Assembly (NCBI GenBank): GCA_965221505.1
Contig: CBDCSI010000001.1
Span: 248,001 to 312,000 of the forward strand
Reading direction: 5' to 3'
Source of the DNA: CAZPXZ01 sp965221505
GTDB lineage: Bacteria; Pseudomonadota; Alphaproteobacteria; Rhodobacterales; CAZPXZ01
Length of the DNA stretch: 64,000 nt
Each line of letters opens with the position of its first letter. Position 1 is the stretch's first letter. Under the pieces are notes generated by a model. The model made no database searches and had not been told where the DNA came from. It was given only the letters and a program-made list of their open reading frames with translations. Shown here in pieces: positions 16,511 through 25,427 of this stretch. Position numbers and translations under genes: made by a program.

Positions 16511-17982
16511 CGACGGTGAACGGCCGCTATCTGCGCGAGGAGGCCGACGCTGCGAAGGCTCGGGCCGAGGCGTTGCGAGCGTCGGGCAAGCTGTCGCCCG
16601 AGGTCGACGCCTTGTTCGGGCTCCTGTTCTCCTTGCTGGACCTTCTGATCGTCGCTTTCCTGGAGAAGACGACCCGCAAGGACAGCGCCAACTCCGGCAT
16701 CCCGCCGTCGCAAACCGAGAAGGACGAGACGTCGGTGCCGCGTTCGAGGACCGCCCGGGAGCCGGTCGACGCGGCAAGCGAGGAGGCCGGCGCCGAGTTC
16801 GAGACGGTCACGGTCGAAGAGACGGCCACGGTCGAGGCCTGCGAGGCCTGTGGCGCGGACCTGGGCGACGTGGACGCGATCGAACGCGAGCGTCGCACCC
16901 GGCTCGACATCGCCTTCCAGGTGATCGAACGCCATGTCGACGCCGAGGTCAAACGCTGTCCCGATTGCCGGACGCGTACCAAGGCTCCCTTCCCGGACGA
17001 CATGCCGGGACCGCTGCAATACGGCCAGGGCTTCCAGGCGCTCGTCGTCAGCCTGCTGGTGGCCCACATGGTCTCCTTGAACCGGACCGTCAGCCTCGTC
17101 CAGGCGATCTGCGGGCGCAAGCTCTCCGAAGCCACCTGCCTCGGCTATGTCGAGCGCCTCTATCGCGCGCTGGAAGAGTGGGAACGGGCCGCCGTCGAAG
17201 CGCTGCTGACCCGGCCGGCGCTGTGCGTCGACGAGACCGGCATGCGGGTCGACAAGAAGCGCCATTGGATCCACGTCGTCACCGACGGAGCGTTGACGTT
17301 GAAGTTCCTGCATCGCAAGCGTGGCACGGCAGCGACGAACGAGATCGGCATCCTTCCCCGCTATGCCGGCGTGCTGATCCACGACGGCTTCGGCGCCTAC
17401 TTCACCTACGACAACTGCACCCACGCTCTGTGTGGCTCTCACTTGCTCCGCGACCTGTACCGCGCCGTCCAAACCAACGGCTTCCGGTGGGCGCGCCTGA
17501 TGACGAAGCTGCTGCAAGAAACCTGCCACAGGGTCAAGGCCAGCAAGGCCAAGGCCCTGACCGAGGAGGAATGTCGGGCGATCCGAAAACGCTACCGAAC
17601 CATTCTCACGCAAGGGGCGCGGGAGTTGCCCGAAATCCCGCCGCGCAAGAGCGGCCAACGAGGACGCATCGCCAAGTCCGACGCCCACAACCTGCACGAG
17701 AGACTGACCGAATACGAGGACGAGGTGCTTCGCTTCATGCGCGATCCCCATGTCAGCTTCACAAACAACCGGTCCGAGAACAACCTTCGGATGGCGAAAG
17801 TGAAACAGAAGGTCTCAGGATGCTTCCGAACCTTCAAATTCGGCGCGTACTACTGCCGCATCTCAAGCTACTTCAAGTCCGCCGCCGCACAGGGGTACGG
17901 ACCCGTCGCCGCAACCAAGATCGCATTGAACGGAAGGGCAACCGAACTCATCCCGAAACCGACCGACAATCCAAATCACTAG
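16507..17982 (+). CDS. IS66-family transposase (TnpC)
   Basis: The 491-residue DDE transposase shows a Leu-rich N-terminal helix region, then a zinc-binding part with CEACGADL and, after about 45 residues, CPDCRTRTK. The middle domain contains LLVAHMVSLNRTVSLVQ. The catalytic core has ALCVDETGMRVDKK (Asp), GVLIHDGFGAYF (Asp) and FTNNRSENNLRMAKVKQ (Glu), followed by the family end GCFRTFKFGAYYCRISSY. The start is GTG 16507, overlapping the methylase stop. All catalytic residues are present and the length is near that of other IS66 TnpC proteins, so it is probably functional. Confidence 0.95.
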   Translation: MTTVNGRYLREEADAAKARAEALRASGKLSPEVDALFGLLFSLLDLLIVAFLEKTTRKDSANSGIPPSQTEKDETSVPRSRTAREPVDAASEEAGAEFETVTVEETATVEACEACGADLGDVDAIERERRTRLDIAFQVIERHVDAEVKRCPDCRTRTKAPFPDDMPGPLQYGQGFQALVVSLLVAHMVSLNRTVSLVQAICGRKLSEATCLGYVERLYRALEEWERAAVEALLTRPALCVDETGMRVDKKRHWIHVVTDGALTLKFLHRKRGTAATNEIGILPRYAGVLIHDGFGAYFTYDNCTHALCGSHLLRDLYRAVQTNGFRWARLMTKLLQETCHRVKASKAKALTEEECRAIRKRYRTILTQGARELPEIPPRKSGQRGRIAKSDAHNLHERLTEYEDEVLRFMRDPHVSFTNNRSENNLRMAKVKQKVSGCFRTFKFGAYYCRISSYFKSAAAQGYGPVAATKIALNGRATELIPKPTDNPNH

Positions 17983-18024
17983 ATACTCAAACACATTGCT
18001 GCCCCGAAGGGGGTGAGCAGTTAC

Positions 18025-18032
18025 CAGATTAC
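18025..18032 (+). repeat. Target-site duplication, right copy (CAGATTAC)
   Basis: Second copy of CAGATTAC, directly after the right inverted repeat of the IS66-family element. The interrupted gene resumes at 18033. Confidence 0.95.
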
Positions 18033-18260
18033 ACGGAATATTTTGTCTGTAAGGAATACCACGTTAATGTCGGAACTGACTGGGACGTTCAGTATCATTG
18101 CCACGACACCTTCCCCTCCCGGACAAGGGCGCTCTATTTTCAACCGAATGGTCACTTTCATAGTAGCTCTATTCATAACGTCTTGGCCTCCGACCCTGTG
18201 GATGACTACAAGGGCAGCTTGACCTTGAAGGTCGGAAAGTGTGCCGACATCACAAACTAG

Positions 18261-18858
18261 GCGATTGCGCTACGTTGTTCCATCTTCCAATGCGGATGTG
18301 CCACGATGTCAACGCGTGTAGGGGCATTATCCATACTATATTCTTCAACGGCAGCCTGATTCATGTCAGCTTGGGGTGATTGGATTGTCTTGGTAAAGTG
18401 GAATTCCGCAATGACATGAGGTCATTCTGGAAATCGAGCGAAGGCAAGGTTACGAAGTGTCATTATGCCTATGTGAAAGCCGATCGGCAAACAGCTCACG
18501 ACGTGCGGTTTCCTTTCCCATGTGAACGCTGCTTGTTCCTTGTTTGCGAGATTCGATTGGGCGGTGTCCCAGGAACAACTGCGTCGGGAGCAGCCCCAAT
18601 GCCGCTGGTCAGGCACAGGCCCCCCTCCCGCGCCAAGCAAATTAAGACATGTCAATCCAGCCCACGTCGCCGTCGAAGAGGCATTGGGGACGAAGCCCCG
18701 AGTCGCAGAACCAGGAATCGGCGCCCCTCGTATGACTCAAGTAGGACGAGCGCTTCCTCAGTTTTTTTCCTGGACCGCAAGCGGCGGTGGAAGGCGGTCG
18801 CGCGAGCAATGGGGTGCGGCGAGACTGTGCCCGCACGAACAACTACCGAACGACGAGA
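18261..18858. other. AT-richer intergenic stretch, no gene recognised
   Basis: About 600 bases between the interrupted secreted-protein gene and the dehydrogenase gene. Short frames occur on both strands but none shows a known domain. A run of seven T residues is at 18762-18768, without a convincing stem before it. The base composition matches the interrupted gene and not the core genes, so this is probably part of the same acquired segment. Confidence 0.45.
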
Positions 18859-19635
18859 TCATCCCCTCGGAAGACTGCTCGACAGTGCCCGAAACATGTC
18901 GTCTCGCACATCGAGAAGGTCGATTGTCACCGAGCGGGCGCGATCCGAGCAAAGCCAGGCCAGTGCAGACGCTGGAACGTCCGGGTGCACGAGGTCCGAC
19001 TGCGGAATCTGGCTGATCGGGTTCAGTCTTGAAGCGCGAATCTCCGACTGCATCGCGGTATCCGTCGGCGGAATTCCGAGGAAGAAGACGCGAATTCCCG
19101 TGTCGCCGAGTTCCTTCGACATCATCAGGGAGAGCATTCTCGCCGCCGCCTTCGAGGAGCAATACCCGGCCCAGCCCTCCATTGGCGTCGTCGCCGCCCC
19201 GGTGCCTGCGTTCACTACCACGCCCGCGGCGCTCCGAAGCAGGTCGAGCGCCGCAAGGGTCATCCGAAACATCCCGAACGCGTTGACCTCGAAAGCGCGG
19301 GTCAGATCCTCCGCAGACAGCGAGGGCAGCGGTCCGATCGGCGCAATGACGCCGGCGTTGTTCACCAGAGCGTCGAGACGGCCGGCGCCGCTGCGCACTT
19401 CGGATACGGCTCTGACGACGGAATCCCGGTCCGTCACGTCGAGCGGAACACAGACGACCGTATCCGTGTCCCAGACATCCGACGGTTCTCGACCGCGATG
19501 AATTCCCGCGTAGACCCGGGCGCCGGCCCCGGCGAGCCGGGCGACCAGCGCCGCGCCGATTCCGCGCCCGGCTCCGGTGACCAGCACCGTCTTGCCGCTG
19601 AGATCGGGAACCGGCACGGGCTTAAGATCGAACAT
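18859..19635 (-). CDS. Short-chain dehydrogenase/reductase of the sugar locus
   Basis: The 258-residue SDR has the cofactor motif TVLVTGAGRGIGAALVARL near residue 15, the NNAG motif in DALVNNAGVIAPIGPLP, and the catalytic YxxxK in WAGYCSSKAAARM. A Ser/Thr-rich segment before it (NAGTGAATTP) holds the likely active-site Ser/Thr. Such enzymes oxidise or reduce hydroxyl groups with NAD(P), and here a sugar, lactone or keto-acid substrate is likely from context. ATG 19635 is chosen over a TTG seven codons upstream because AGGAAGGG precedes it. It is divergent from the sugar operon, and the operator at 19666-19680 lies inside its predicted promoter. Confidence 0.85.
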   Translation of the reverse strand: MFDLKPVPVPDLSGKTVLVTGAGRGIGAALVARLAGAGARVYAGIHRGREPSDVWDTDTVVCVPLDVTDRDSVVRAVSEVRSGAGRLDALVNNAGVIAPIGPLPSLSAEDLTRAFEVNAFGMFRMTLAALDLLRSAAGVVVNAGTGAATTPMEGWAGYCSSKAAARMLSLMMSKELGDTGIRVFFLGIPPTDTAMQSEIRASRLNPISQIPQSDLVHPDVPASALAWLCSDRARSVTIDLLDVRDDMFRALSSSLPRG

Positions 19636-19660
19636 GGGGATTGACCCTTCCTGCAAATTC

Positions 19661-19690
19661 GGTATATTGGTCAGACCAATTGATTGGTAA
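19661..19690 (-). promoter_or_regulatory. Predicted promoter for the divergent dehydrogenase
   Basis: On the minus strand TTACCA (19690-19685) and TATACC (19666-19661) are 18 bases apart. The 15-base palindromic operator fills the space between the two boxes, so a bound repressor would block the polymerase. Confidence 0.5.
19666..19680. promoter_or_regulatory. Palindromic operator ATTGGTCAGACCAAT, probable GntR/FadR-type site
   Basis: The 15 bases are a perfect palindrome around one central base. The half-site TTGGT and its inverse ACCAA match the sites of FadR-subfamily GntR regulators such as PdhR and LldR (TTGGT, three bases, ACCAA). A weaker second half-site ATTGGTAATACGACC follows at 19684-19698. 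The locus itself encodes a FadR-type regulator (26408-27145), the likely binder. Confidence 0.7.
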
Positions 19691-19708
19691 TACGACCCGA
19701 ACTAGATG
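19680..19708 (+). promoter_or_regulatory. Predicted promoter of the sugar operon
   Basis: TTGATT (19680-19685), 17 bases, TAGATG (19703-19708). The -35 box touches the operator, so one bound regulator could control both directions. The match to consensus is moderate. Confidence 0.4.
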
Positions 19709-19860
19709 TCAAAGGGAGGCGGGATCGCAGATGACGGCCATCGGCCCCGATTCCGAATCGCGTCATTTGCCGCCGATCGGCGGCGGACGGAGCGCCAGGC
19801 GTTCCCGAGCGTGCCCCCGCGCTGCGGCGGCGCCGCTGGGCCCCGGCGTCTGAGGCATCC

Positions 19861-20646
19861 ATGCGACGGCGCCGCAGATACGGGATCGAGCCCCTGAGCC
19901 TAACGGCGATCCGTGCGCCGGGGTTCTCGACGCCGTGGGACGCGCCCATGGTCCCGCCCTTTCCGTTCCGCTTTCGAGACGCCGAGATCCTGACCTTCTA
20001 CTGGCGAACCGACCCCGAGGCCATCGCCTTCCTGCTCCCGCCGCCGCTCGAAGCGGACGGCGAGGTGGCCTGCGTCCACATCTACGACATGAAGGACACC
20101 GACTGGCTCGGACCCTACGCGGAAGCCAACGTGATGGTGGGCGCGCGCCTGCCCGGCTGCGCGGAAGGCGCCTACTCGCCGTATCTCGCGCTCTCCTCCG
20201 ACGTCGGCGTCGCGCACGGCCGGGAGGTGCACGGCCAGCCGAAGAAGGCGGGAGTCCCCGCCGTCGAGCGTCGCGGCGACTTGCTCGTCGGGCGCGTGGA
20301 GCGGAACGGAATCGACGTCGTGACCGGAACGATGGCCTACAAGCAGGTTGCGGTCGAGGCGGAAGCGCTGGCGCCGTATTTCGATTTCCGGACCAACCTG
20401 AACCTGAAGGCCGTCGACGAGATCGACGGGCGCCCGGCGATCCGCCAGATCACTTCGCGCCGCCTCGCGGACGTGGTCGTGCACGAAGCCTGGACCGGGC
20501 CGGGAACCGTGGAATTGCGCCCCAACGCGCAGCTTCCGGTGTTTCGCCTGCCGGTTCTCGAACCGCTCGAAGCGTTCTTCTGGCGCGCGGACTTCACGCT
20601 GGTCGCCGGCGATATCCTCCACGACTACCTGGAGGCGGACCGTTGA
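19861..20646 (+). CDS. Acetoacetate decarboxylase-like protein
   Basis: The 261-residue product belongs to the acetoacetate decarboxylase family. FSTPWDAPMVPPFPFRFRDA is at the start, FYWRTDPEAIAFLLPPPLEAD follows, and the active-site segment is GREVHGQPKKAG, which contains the Lys that forms the Schiff base in true decarboxylases. Members outside the classical enzyme act on varied keto acids by decarboxylation or aldol-type chemistry, so the substrate here is open, probably a keto acid derived from the sugar. ATG 19861 is used, though an ATG at 19948 is also possible. The TGA stop overlaps the TTG start of the next gene. Confidence 0.8.
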   Translation: MRRRRRYGIEPLSLTAIRAPGFSTPWDAPMVPPFPFRFRDAEILTFYWRTDPEAIAFLLPPPLEADGEVACVHIYDMKDTDWLGPYAEANVMVGARLPGCAEGAYSPYLALSSDVGVAHGREVHGQPKKAGVPAVERRGDLLVGRVERNGIDVVTGTMAYKQVAVEAEALAPYFDFRTNLNLKAVDEIDGRPAIRQITSRRLADVVVHEAWTGPGTVELRPNAQLPVFRLPVLEPLEAFFWRADFTLVAGDILHDYLEADR

Positions 20647-21641
20647 ACGCCCGCGTCGTCGTCACCGACTACGCGCTTCCCGACCTCGACCGCGAGCGCG
20701 ACGCGGCCCGGTGCTGCGGCGCGACGTTCTCCGCCCACCAGTGCCGCTCCGACGAGGAAGTCGCCGGCGCGGTCGAGGGCGCGGCAGTCGTTGCGGTCCA
20801 GTTCGCGACCTTCGGCCCGCGTTCGGCCCGCGCCGTCCGCCCCGGCGCCAGCGTGATCCGCTACGGGGTGGGCTACGACAATATCGATCTCGCCGCGGCC
20901 TCGGAGGCCGGGTTGCGCCTGGGATACGTGCCCGACTACTGCACCGAGGAGGTGGCGGACCACACGGCTGCCGCGATCCTGACGTTGCTCCGCAAGCTGG
21001 CGCAGCTCGACCGTTCGGTGCGCGCCGGAGACTGGGCCGCCGTGCGGCATGCGGCGCCGCTGAAGCCCCTGGCCGAAACCACCGTCGGCTTCTTCGGCCT
21101 CGGCCAGATCGGACGCAGGGTCCTGGCCCGGCTCCGGGCGTTCGGCCTTGCCTTTATCGCTGCGGATCCCGGCGTCTCCGCGAGCGAGGCGGACGCGCTC
21201 GGCGTCCGGCTGGTCGGCCCGGAGCGGCTGCTCGAGGAATCGGACGTCCTGTCGCTTCACGCCAGCGCCACGCCCGAGACGCGCGGGTTTCTGAACGCGG
21301 CGTCGCTGCGGCGCATGCGGCCGCACGCGTTTGTCGTAAACTCCGCCCGGGGGACGCTGATCCGGGAGGCGGATCTCGCCGACGCGCTTCGGGAGGGGAC
21401 GATCGCCGGCGCTGCGCTGGACGTGTTCGACGAAGAGCCGCTGCCGGAAGGTTCTCCCTTGCGAACGGCGCCGAACGTGATCCTGACGCCGCACGCGGCG
21501 TGGTATTCGGACGCGGCGATCGGCCGTCTGCAGCGCCGGGTCGCCGACGACATCCGGCGGGCGCTGCAAGGAGAACTCCCGCGCCGGCCCGTTCCCGGTT
21601 TTCCGGGCGGGGACGCCCTTCGGGGCGGTGCAGACGCCTGA
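20643..21641 (+). CDS. D-isomer-specific 2-hydroxyacid dehydrogenase (CtBP/PGDH-like)
   Basis: The 332-residue NAD-dependent dehydrogenase has the split catalytic domain and the Rossmann motif TVGFFGLGQIGRRVLARL near residue 145. The catalytic triad is Arg in VVNSARGTLIREADL, Glu in LDVFDEEPLPEGSPL and His in VILTPHAAWYSDAA. It reduces 2-keto acids or oxidises D-2-hydroxy acids. The similarity is nearest to the C-terminal-binding-protein and phosphoglycerate-dehydrogenase branch, and the substrate is not readable from sequence. It starts with TTG at 20643 inside the preceding stop (TTGA). 109 bases separate it from the binding-protein gene. Confidence 0.88.
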   Translation: MNARVVVTDYALPDLDRERDAARCCGATFSAHQCRSDEEVAGAVEGAAVVAVQFATFGPRSARAVRPGASVIRYGVGYDNIDLAAASEAGLRLGYVPDYCTEEVADHTAAAILTLLRKLAQLDRSVRAGDWAAVRHAAPLKPLAETTVGFFGLGQIGRRVLARLRAFGLAFIAADPGVSASEADALGVRLVGPERLLEESDVLSLHASATPETRGFLNAASLRRMRPHAFVVNSARGTLIREADLADALREGTIAGAALDVFDEEPLPEGSPLRTAPNVILTPHAAWYSDAAIGRLQRRVADDIRRALQGELPRRPVPGFPGGDALRGGADA

Positions 21642-21750
21642 GCGGCGAGCGGGCGGGGCGAGAGTTTCGAGCCGTCCGGGGTATGGCTCCGGTGCGGCAA
21701 ACCGTCCGGGCGCGAGATCGGCGCCCGGCAACAAGGACAGGAGGATAACG

Positions 21751-22794
21751 ATGAAACCAATTCAATTTCTGGGCGCCGCGGCGGCGCTGGCCCTGGCGGG
21801 AAGCGTCCACGCCCAGGGGGATACGATCGAGCTCGAAAAGGGGATGAGCGCCGACATGGTCCTGCTTCCGAAGTTCCTCGGAATTCTGGTCTTCGACCAG
21901 GCCAACGAGGGCGCGCAGGAAGCCCATGTGGAGCTAGGGAATCCGGGCGAGCTGCTCTTCCTCGGGCCGACGCCGGAGAACTCCGTCGCGGGCCAGATCG
22001 AGATCATGACGACCTCGACCACCCAGGGGCGCGATGCGGTCATGCTGTCGAACAACGCCGGCGACCAGATCGCGCCGGCCGCGATGGCGGCCATGGAGGC
22101 CGGCACCCACGTCGTGACGTGGGACAGCCCGATTCCCTCGGGCGAAGGCGAGGCGGTGTTCGTCGCACAGGTCGACTTCGGCTCCATCGGCGTGGTGATG
22201 GCCGATATGGCGCACGACCTTCTCGGCGGCTCCGGCCAGATGGCGGTGCTCTCCGCCACGCCCGACGCGGCGAACCAGAACGCCTGGATCGCGAGCATGA
22301 AGGAGGCGCTGGAGACGAACGAAAAATACGCCGGCGTTGAACTCGTGGACGTCGTCTACGGCGACGACCAGTCGGAAGTGAGCTACAACCGCGCTCTCGC
22401 GCTGATCGACAAGTATCCGGATCTCGGCGTGATCATGGCGCCGACCACCGTCGGTATCCAGGCCGCGGCCAAGGCGCTGCAGGACGAGGGCCTGTGCGAC
22501 GAGATCAAGGTCTCCGGCCTCGGGCTGCCCTCCGAGATGGTGTCCTACACCATGAACGGCTGCGCGCCCGCCTTCGCGCTCTGGGACTTCCGCGATCTCG
22601 GATACCTCACCTACTACACGGCGTACGGCATCGCGACCGGACAGCTGACCGGCGAGATCGGCGAGTCCTTCGACGCCGGGCGCATGGGGGTCTACACGAT
22701 CGAGGAGGATCCGGGCCGGCCGGGCACCAAGCGAATCCTGATGGGCCCGTTCACGGTCTACACGGCCGAGAACGTCGAAGCCGCCGCCATGTAG
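21751..22794 (+). CDS. rhaS: Sugar ABC transporter substrate-binding protein, RhaS type
   Basis: A 347-residue periplasmic binding protein with a signal peptide (MKPIQFLGAAAALALAGSVHA, cleavage after HAQ or near). The fold is of the ribose/galactose-binding type. Segments such as PKFLGILVFDQANEGAQEA, FLGPTPENSVAGQIEI and VVTWDSPIPSGEGEAVFVAQ agree closely with what I know of rhizobial rhamnose-binding RhaS proteins. The ATG at 21751 follows AGGAGGATAACG, the strongest ribosome-binding site of the operon, as expected for a binding protein made in excess. The rhamnose assignment is supported by the mutarotase at 29003 but is inferred. Confidence 0.85.
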   Translation: MKPIQFLGAAAALALAGSVHAQGDTIELEKGMSADMVLLPKFLGILVFDQANEGAQEAHVELGNPGELLFLGPTPENSVAGQIEIMTTSTTQGRDAVMLSNNAGDQIAPAAMAAMEAGTHVVTWDSPIPSGEGEAVFVAQVDFGSIGVVMADMAHDLLGGSGQMAVLSATPDAANQNAWIASMKEALETNEKYAGVELVDVVYGDDQSEVSYNRALALIDKYPDLGVIMAPTTVGIQAAAKALQDEGLCDEIKVSGLGLPSEMVSYTMNGCAPAFALWDFRDLGYLTYYTAYGIATGQLTGEIGESFDAGRMGVYTIEEDPGRPGTKRILMGPFTVYTAENVEAAAM

Positions 22795-22864
22795 GCTGAC
22801 GGCTCACGGGGGCCGGCGCGCGTCGCCGGCCCCTGCCTCCCCGCATCCCCGGCGCCACGACCCC

Positions 22865-24376
22865 ATGTCCGATCCGGTTCTCTCCCTGAACGCCGTGTCG
22901 AAGAGTTTCGGCATGACGGCGGCGCTTCGCGACATGTCGTTCTCGCTTCTGCCGGGCGAGGTGCACGCCGTCGTCGGCGAGAACGGCGCCGGCAAGTCGA
23001 CCATGATCAAGATCATGACCGGCATCCACCATCCCGACAGCGGAAGCGTGGAGATCGACGGGTCGCCGGTCCGGATACCGGGCCCGCAGGCGGCGCGAGA
23101 ACTCGGCGTCACCGCGATTTACCAGGAGCCGATGGTGTTCCCGGACCTCGACGTGGCCGAGAACGTCCTGATCAGCTCGACCGGCGAGGGATGGTTCCAG
23201 AATCGCGCCCGGACACACGAGAAAGCGCGCGCGCTGATCGACCGGATCGGCATGCAGCTGGACGTGGACCGGATCGCGAGCGGGCTTACGCTCGCGGAAC
23301 AACAGGCGGTCGAGATCGCGCGAGCGCTGAGCCAGAACGTTCGCGTATTGATCATGGACGAACCGACGGCCGCGCTCTCCGCCCACGAGGCCGCGCAGCT
23401 GCGGCGAATCGCCGTCAAGCTGGCTCGGGACGGGGTGGCGGTGGTCTACATCACCCATCGGCTGGAAGAGATCTTCGACGTGGCCGACCGGGTCACCGTG
23501 GTTCGGGACGGCCTCCTGATTTCGACGCGGCCCGTCGACGAGGTGACCTCCGACGGAATGATCGCCGAAATGGTCGGACGGGAGGTCGGGGACTTCTTCG
23601 CCAGGGCGCCCAGCACCGCAGAGCCGGAGGTGGTTCTCTCCGTGCGGGGCCTTTGCGTCGAGGGCGTGTTCGAGGGCATCGACTTCGACCTGCACAAGGG
23701 CGAGATTCTGTGCATGGCCGGTCTCGTCGGCGCGCGCCGCACCGACGTGGCGCTGTCGGTCTTCGGAATCCGGCCCGCGACCGCCGGCGAGATCCGTCTG
23801 CGCGGCGAGCCGGTTCGGATCTCCTCTCCGCGGCAAGCGATGTCTCTGGGCATCGCTTACGTCTCGGAGGACCGGCGAAAGCTCGGACTGGCGATGCCGA
23901 TGCGCATGCGCGCCAACGTGACGCTGGCGACGCTGGACGAGTTTCTCTCCCGCCTCGGAATCCTGGATCGCCGGCGCGAGGTCGAGGTGGCGGAATCGTT
24001 TCGCCGGCGCCTGAACGTCCGGGCGCCCAGCGTCGAGATCGAAGTGGGCGATCTCTCGGGCGGCAACCAGCAGAAGGTCATGCTGTCGAAGTGGCTGAAC
24101 CTGACGCCGGAAGTGCTGATCTTCGACGAGCCCACGCGGGGGATCGACATCGGCGCCAAGGCCGAGGTTCACGACCTGATCCGCGGCTTCGCCGCAAGGG
24201 GCGGCGCCGTCGTCCTGGTCTCCTCCGATCTTCCGGAAGTCATGTCCATGGGCGACCGCATCCTGGTCATGCGGGAAGGGCGCCAGACGGCGATTCTCGA
24301 CAACGACGAGCAGGCTACCCAGGAGCGGGTGATGGCCCTTGCCACGGGACAGGCCGAACTGGCGGCGGCGGCATGA
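22865..24376 (+). CDS. rhaT: Sugar ABC transporter ATP-binding protein (double cassette), RhaT type
   Basis: A 503-residue protein with two nucleotide-binding domains, as in RbsA and RhaT. The first has Walker A VVGENGAGKSTMIK, a weak signature LTLAEQQAVEIARALS and Walker B VLIMDEPTAALS. The second has a degenerate Walker A (LVGARRTDVALSVFG), the signature LSGGNQQKVMLSKWL and Walker B LIFDEPTRGID. The degenerate second P-loop is normal for this family. The start is ATG 22865, 70 bases after the binding-protein gene. The stop overlaps the permease start as ATGA. It powers uptake through the two permeases that follow. Confidence 0.92.
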   Translation: MSDPVLSLNAVSKSFGMTAALRDMSFSLLPGEVHAVVGENGAGKSTMIKIMTGIHHPDSGSVEIDGSPVRIPGPQAARELGVTAIYQEPMVFPDLDVAENVLISSTGEGWFQNRARTHEKARALIDRIGMQLDVDRIASGLTLAEQQAVEIARALSQNVRVLIMDEPTAALSAHEAAQLRRIAVKLARDGVAVVYITHRLEEIFDVADRVTVVRDGLLISTRPVDEVTSDGMIAEMVGREVGDFFARAPSTAEPEVVLSVRGLCVEGVFEGIDFDLHKGEILCMAGLVGARRTDVALSVFGIRPATAGEIRLRGEPVRISSPRQAMSLGIAYVSEDRRKLGLAMPMRMRANVTLATLDEFLSRLGILDRRREVEVAESFRRRLNVRAPSVEIEVGDLSGGNQQKVMLSKWLNLTPEVLIFDEPTRGIDIGAKAEVHDLIRGFAARGGAVVLVSSDLPEVMSMGDRILVMREGRQTAILDNDEQATQERVMALATGQAELAAAA

Positions 24377-25427
24377 TTCGCGCGATCCTGCTCCGAATCG
24401 CGCCGCAGACGCTGCGCGTACTGGCGCTGCTCCTCGTCCTGGCGCTGGTTCTCCTGTTCTTCTCGACCCAGATCGACAACTACCTGAACGGGCGCCTGTT
24501 CAACCGGATCTCGAGCTCCGTGGCCATCATGGCGCTGATCGCCACCGGGCAGACGATCGTGATCCTGACCCGGAACATAGACCTCTCCGTAGGCTCGATC
24601 GTCGGCTTCACCGCTTTCGCGGCCGGCAGCCTGATCACCAACTATCCCGAGTTGTCCCCGGTCGTCCTGGTGCTGTTCTCGCTGACGGTCGGGGCCGCCT
24701 TCGGCGCCGTCAACGGGCTCCTGGTCGCCTTCGCCGGGGTGCCGGCGATCATCATGACGCTCGCGACCCTGGCGCTGTTCCGCTCGCTGCTGGTCGAGTT
24801 CTCCGACGCGAAGTCGATCACCTCGACCAATCTGCCGGCGTGGCTGGTGCAGTTCCCCAACACCCCGCTCCTGGAGTTCGGCCGGTTGCAGCTGCGCGCC
24901 GGCTTCGTCTCGGCCGTCGCGGTCGTGATCCTGATCCACGTCATGCTGAGCCGGTTTCGCCCGGCACGGCGTTTCTACGCGGTCGGCTCCAACCCGGAGG
25001 CGGCCGAAATGGCCGGGATCAACACTCGCGGAACCGTCTTCTCGGCGTTCGTGCTCTGCGGCGCGCTCGCCGGACTCGCCGGGTTCATGTTCCTGGCCCG
25101 CTTCGGCAACATCACCGTGGTCGCCGGGCTCGGGTTCGAGCTCAAATCCGTCGCCGCCGCCGTCGTGGGCGGGGTCAACATCTTCGGCGGTTCCGGGACG
25201 GTCGCCGGCGCGCTGATCGGCGCGATCCTGGTGGACCTGATCGACACCAGCCTCGTGCGCTGGCAGCTGGTCAGCGAATTCTGGCGCGAGGCGGTCCTCG
25301 GCGCGCTGATCCTGCTGGCGGTGGCGACCGACGCGCTGGTCATGCGCCGGCTGGTCCGGCTTCGCGCGACGGAGCGAAAGCCGCCGGACCGGGCCGGGAC
25401 GCGGCAGTCGAACGGCGAACCCGAGCC

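Larger units (their letters stand above)
15618..18024 (+). mobile_element. IS66-family insertion sequence carrying a DNA adenine methylase gene
   Basis: The element is 2407 bases. The left end reads GTAACTGCTCACCCCCTT (15618-15635). The right end reads AAGGGGGTGAGCAGTTAC (18007-18024). The two are perfect inverted repeats over 18 bases, and the ends start with the GTAA typical of IS66. It is flanked by the direct repeat CAGATTAC. Inside are an adenine methylase gene and a tnpC-type transposase gene. The usual accessory genes tnpA and tnpB are absent, as in the ISBst12-like subgroup. The clean ends and intact genes suggest a recent, possibly active copy. Confidence 0.95.
15267..18260 (+). pseudogene. 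Secreted Cys-rich protein gene of unknown function, interrupted by an IS66-family element
   Basis: Codons 1-117 lie at 15267-15617. The rest lies at 18033-18260, beyond the mobile element. Removing the element and one 8-base target copy joins the parts in frame (GSDY, then TEYFVCKEYHVNVGTDWDVQ) to give 192 residues. The N-terminus is a signal peptide (MKLTFVTPFVMCIALFAVS, cleavage near VNA). The mature part has several Cys and Tyr residues and ends with KGSLTLKVGKCADITN. I do not recognise the family. Both exons are visibly AT-richer than the flanking core genes, suggesting acquired DNA. As it stands, the first part could still make a 143-residue protein with an element-encoded tail. Confidence 0.88.

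Noticed and set aside
16438..17751. Minus-strand open frame of 437 codons opposite the IS66 transposase
   Set aside because: Antisense shadow. The plus strand has the full DDE and zinc motifs of IS66 TnpC.
18380..19501. Plus-strand frame of 373 codons opposite the dehydrogenase
   Set aside because: A Ser/Arg-rich shadow. The minus strand encodes an SDR with all motifs, and the 5' part lies in featureless AT-richer DNA.
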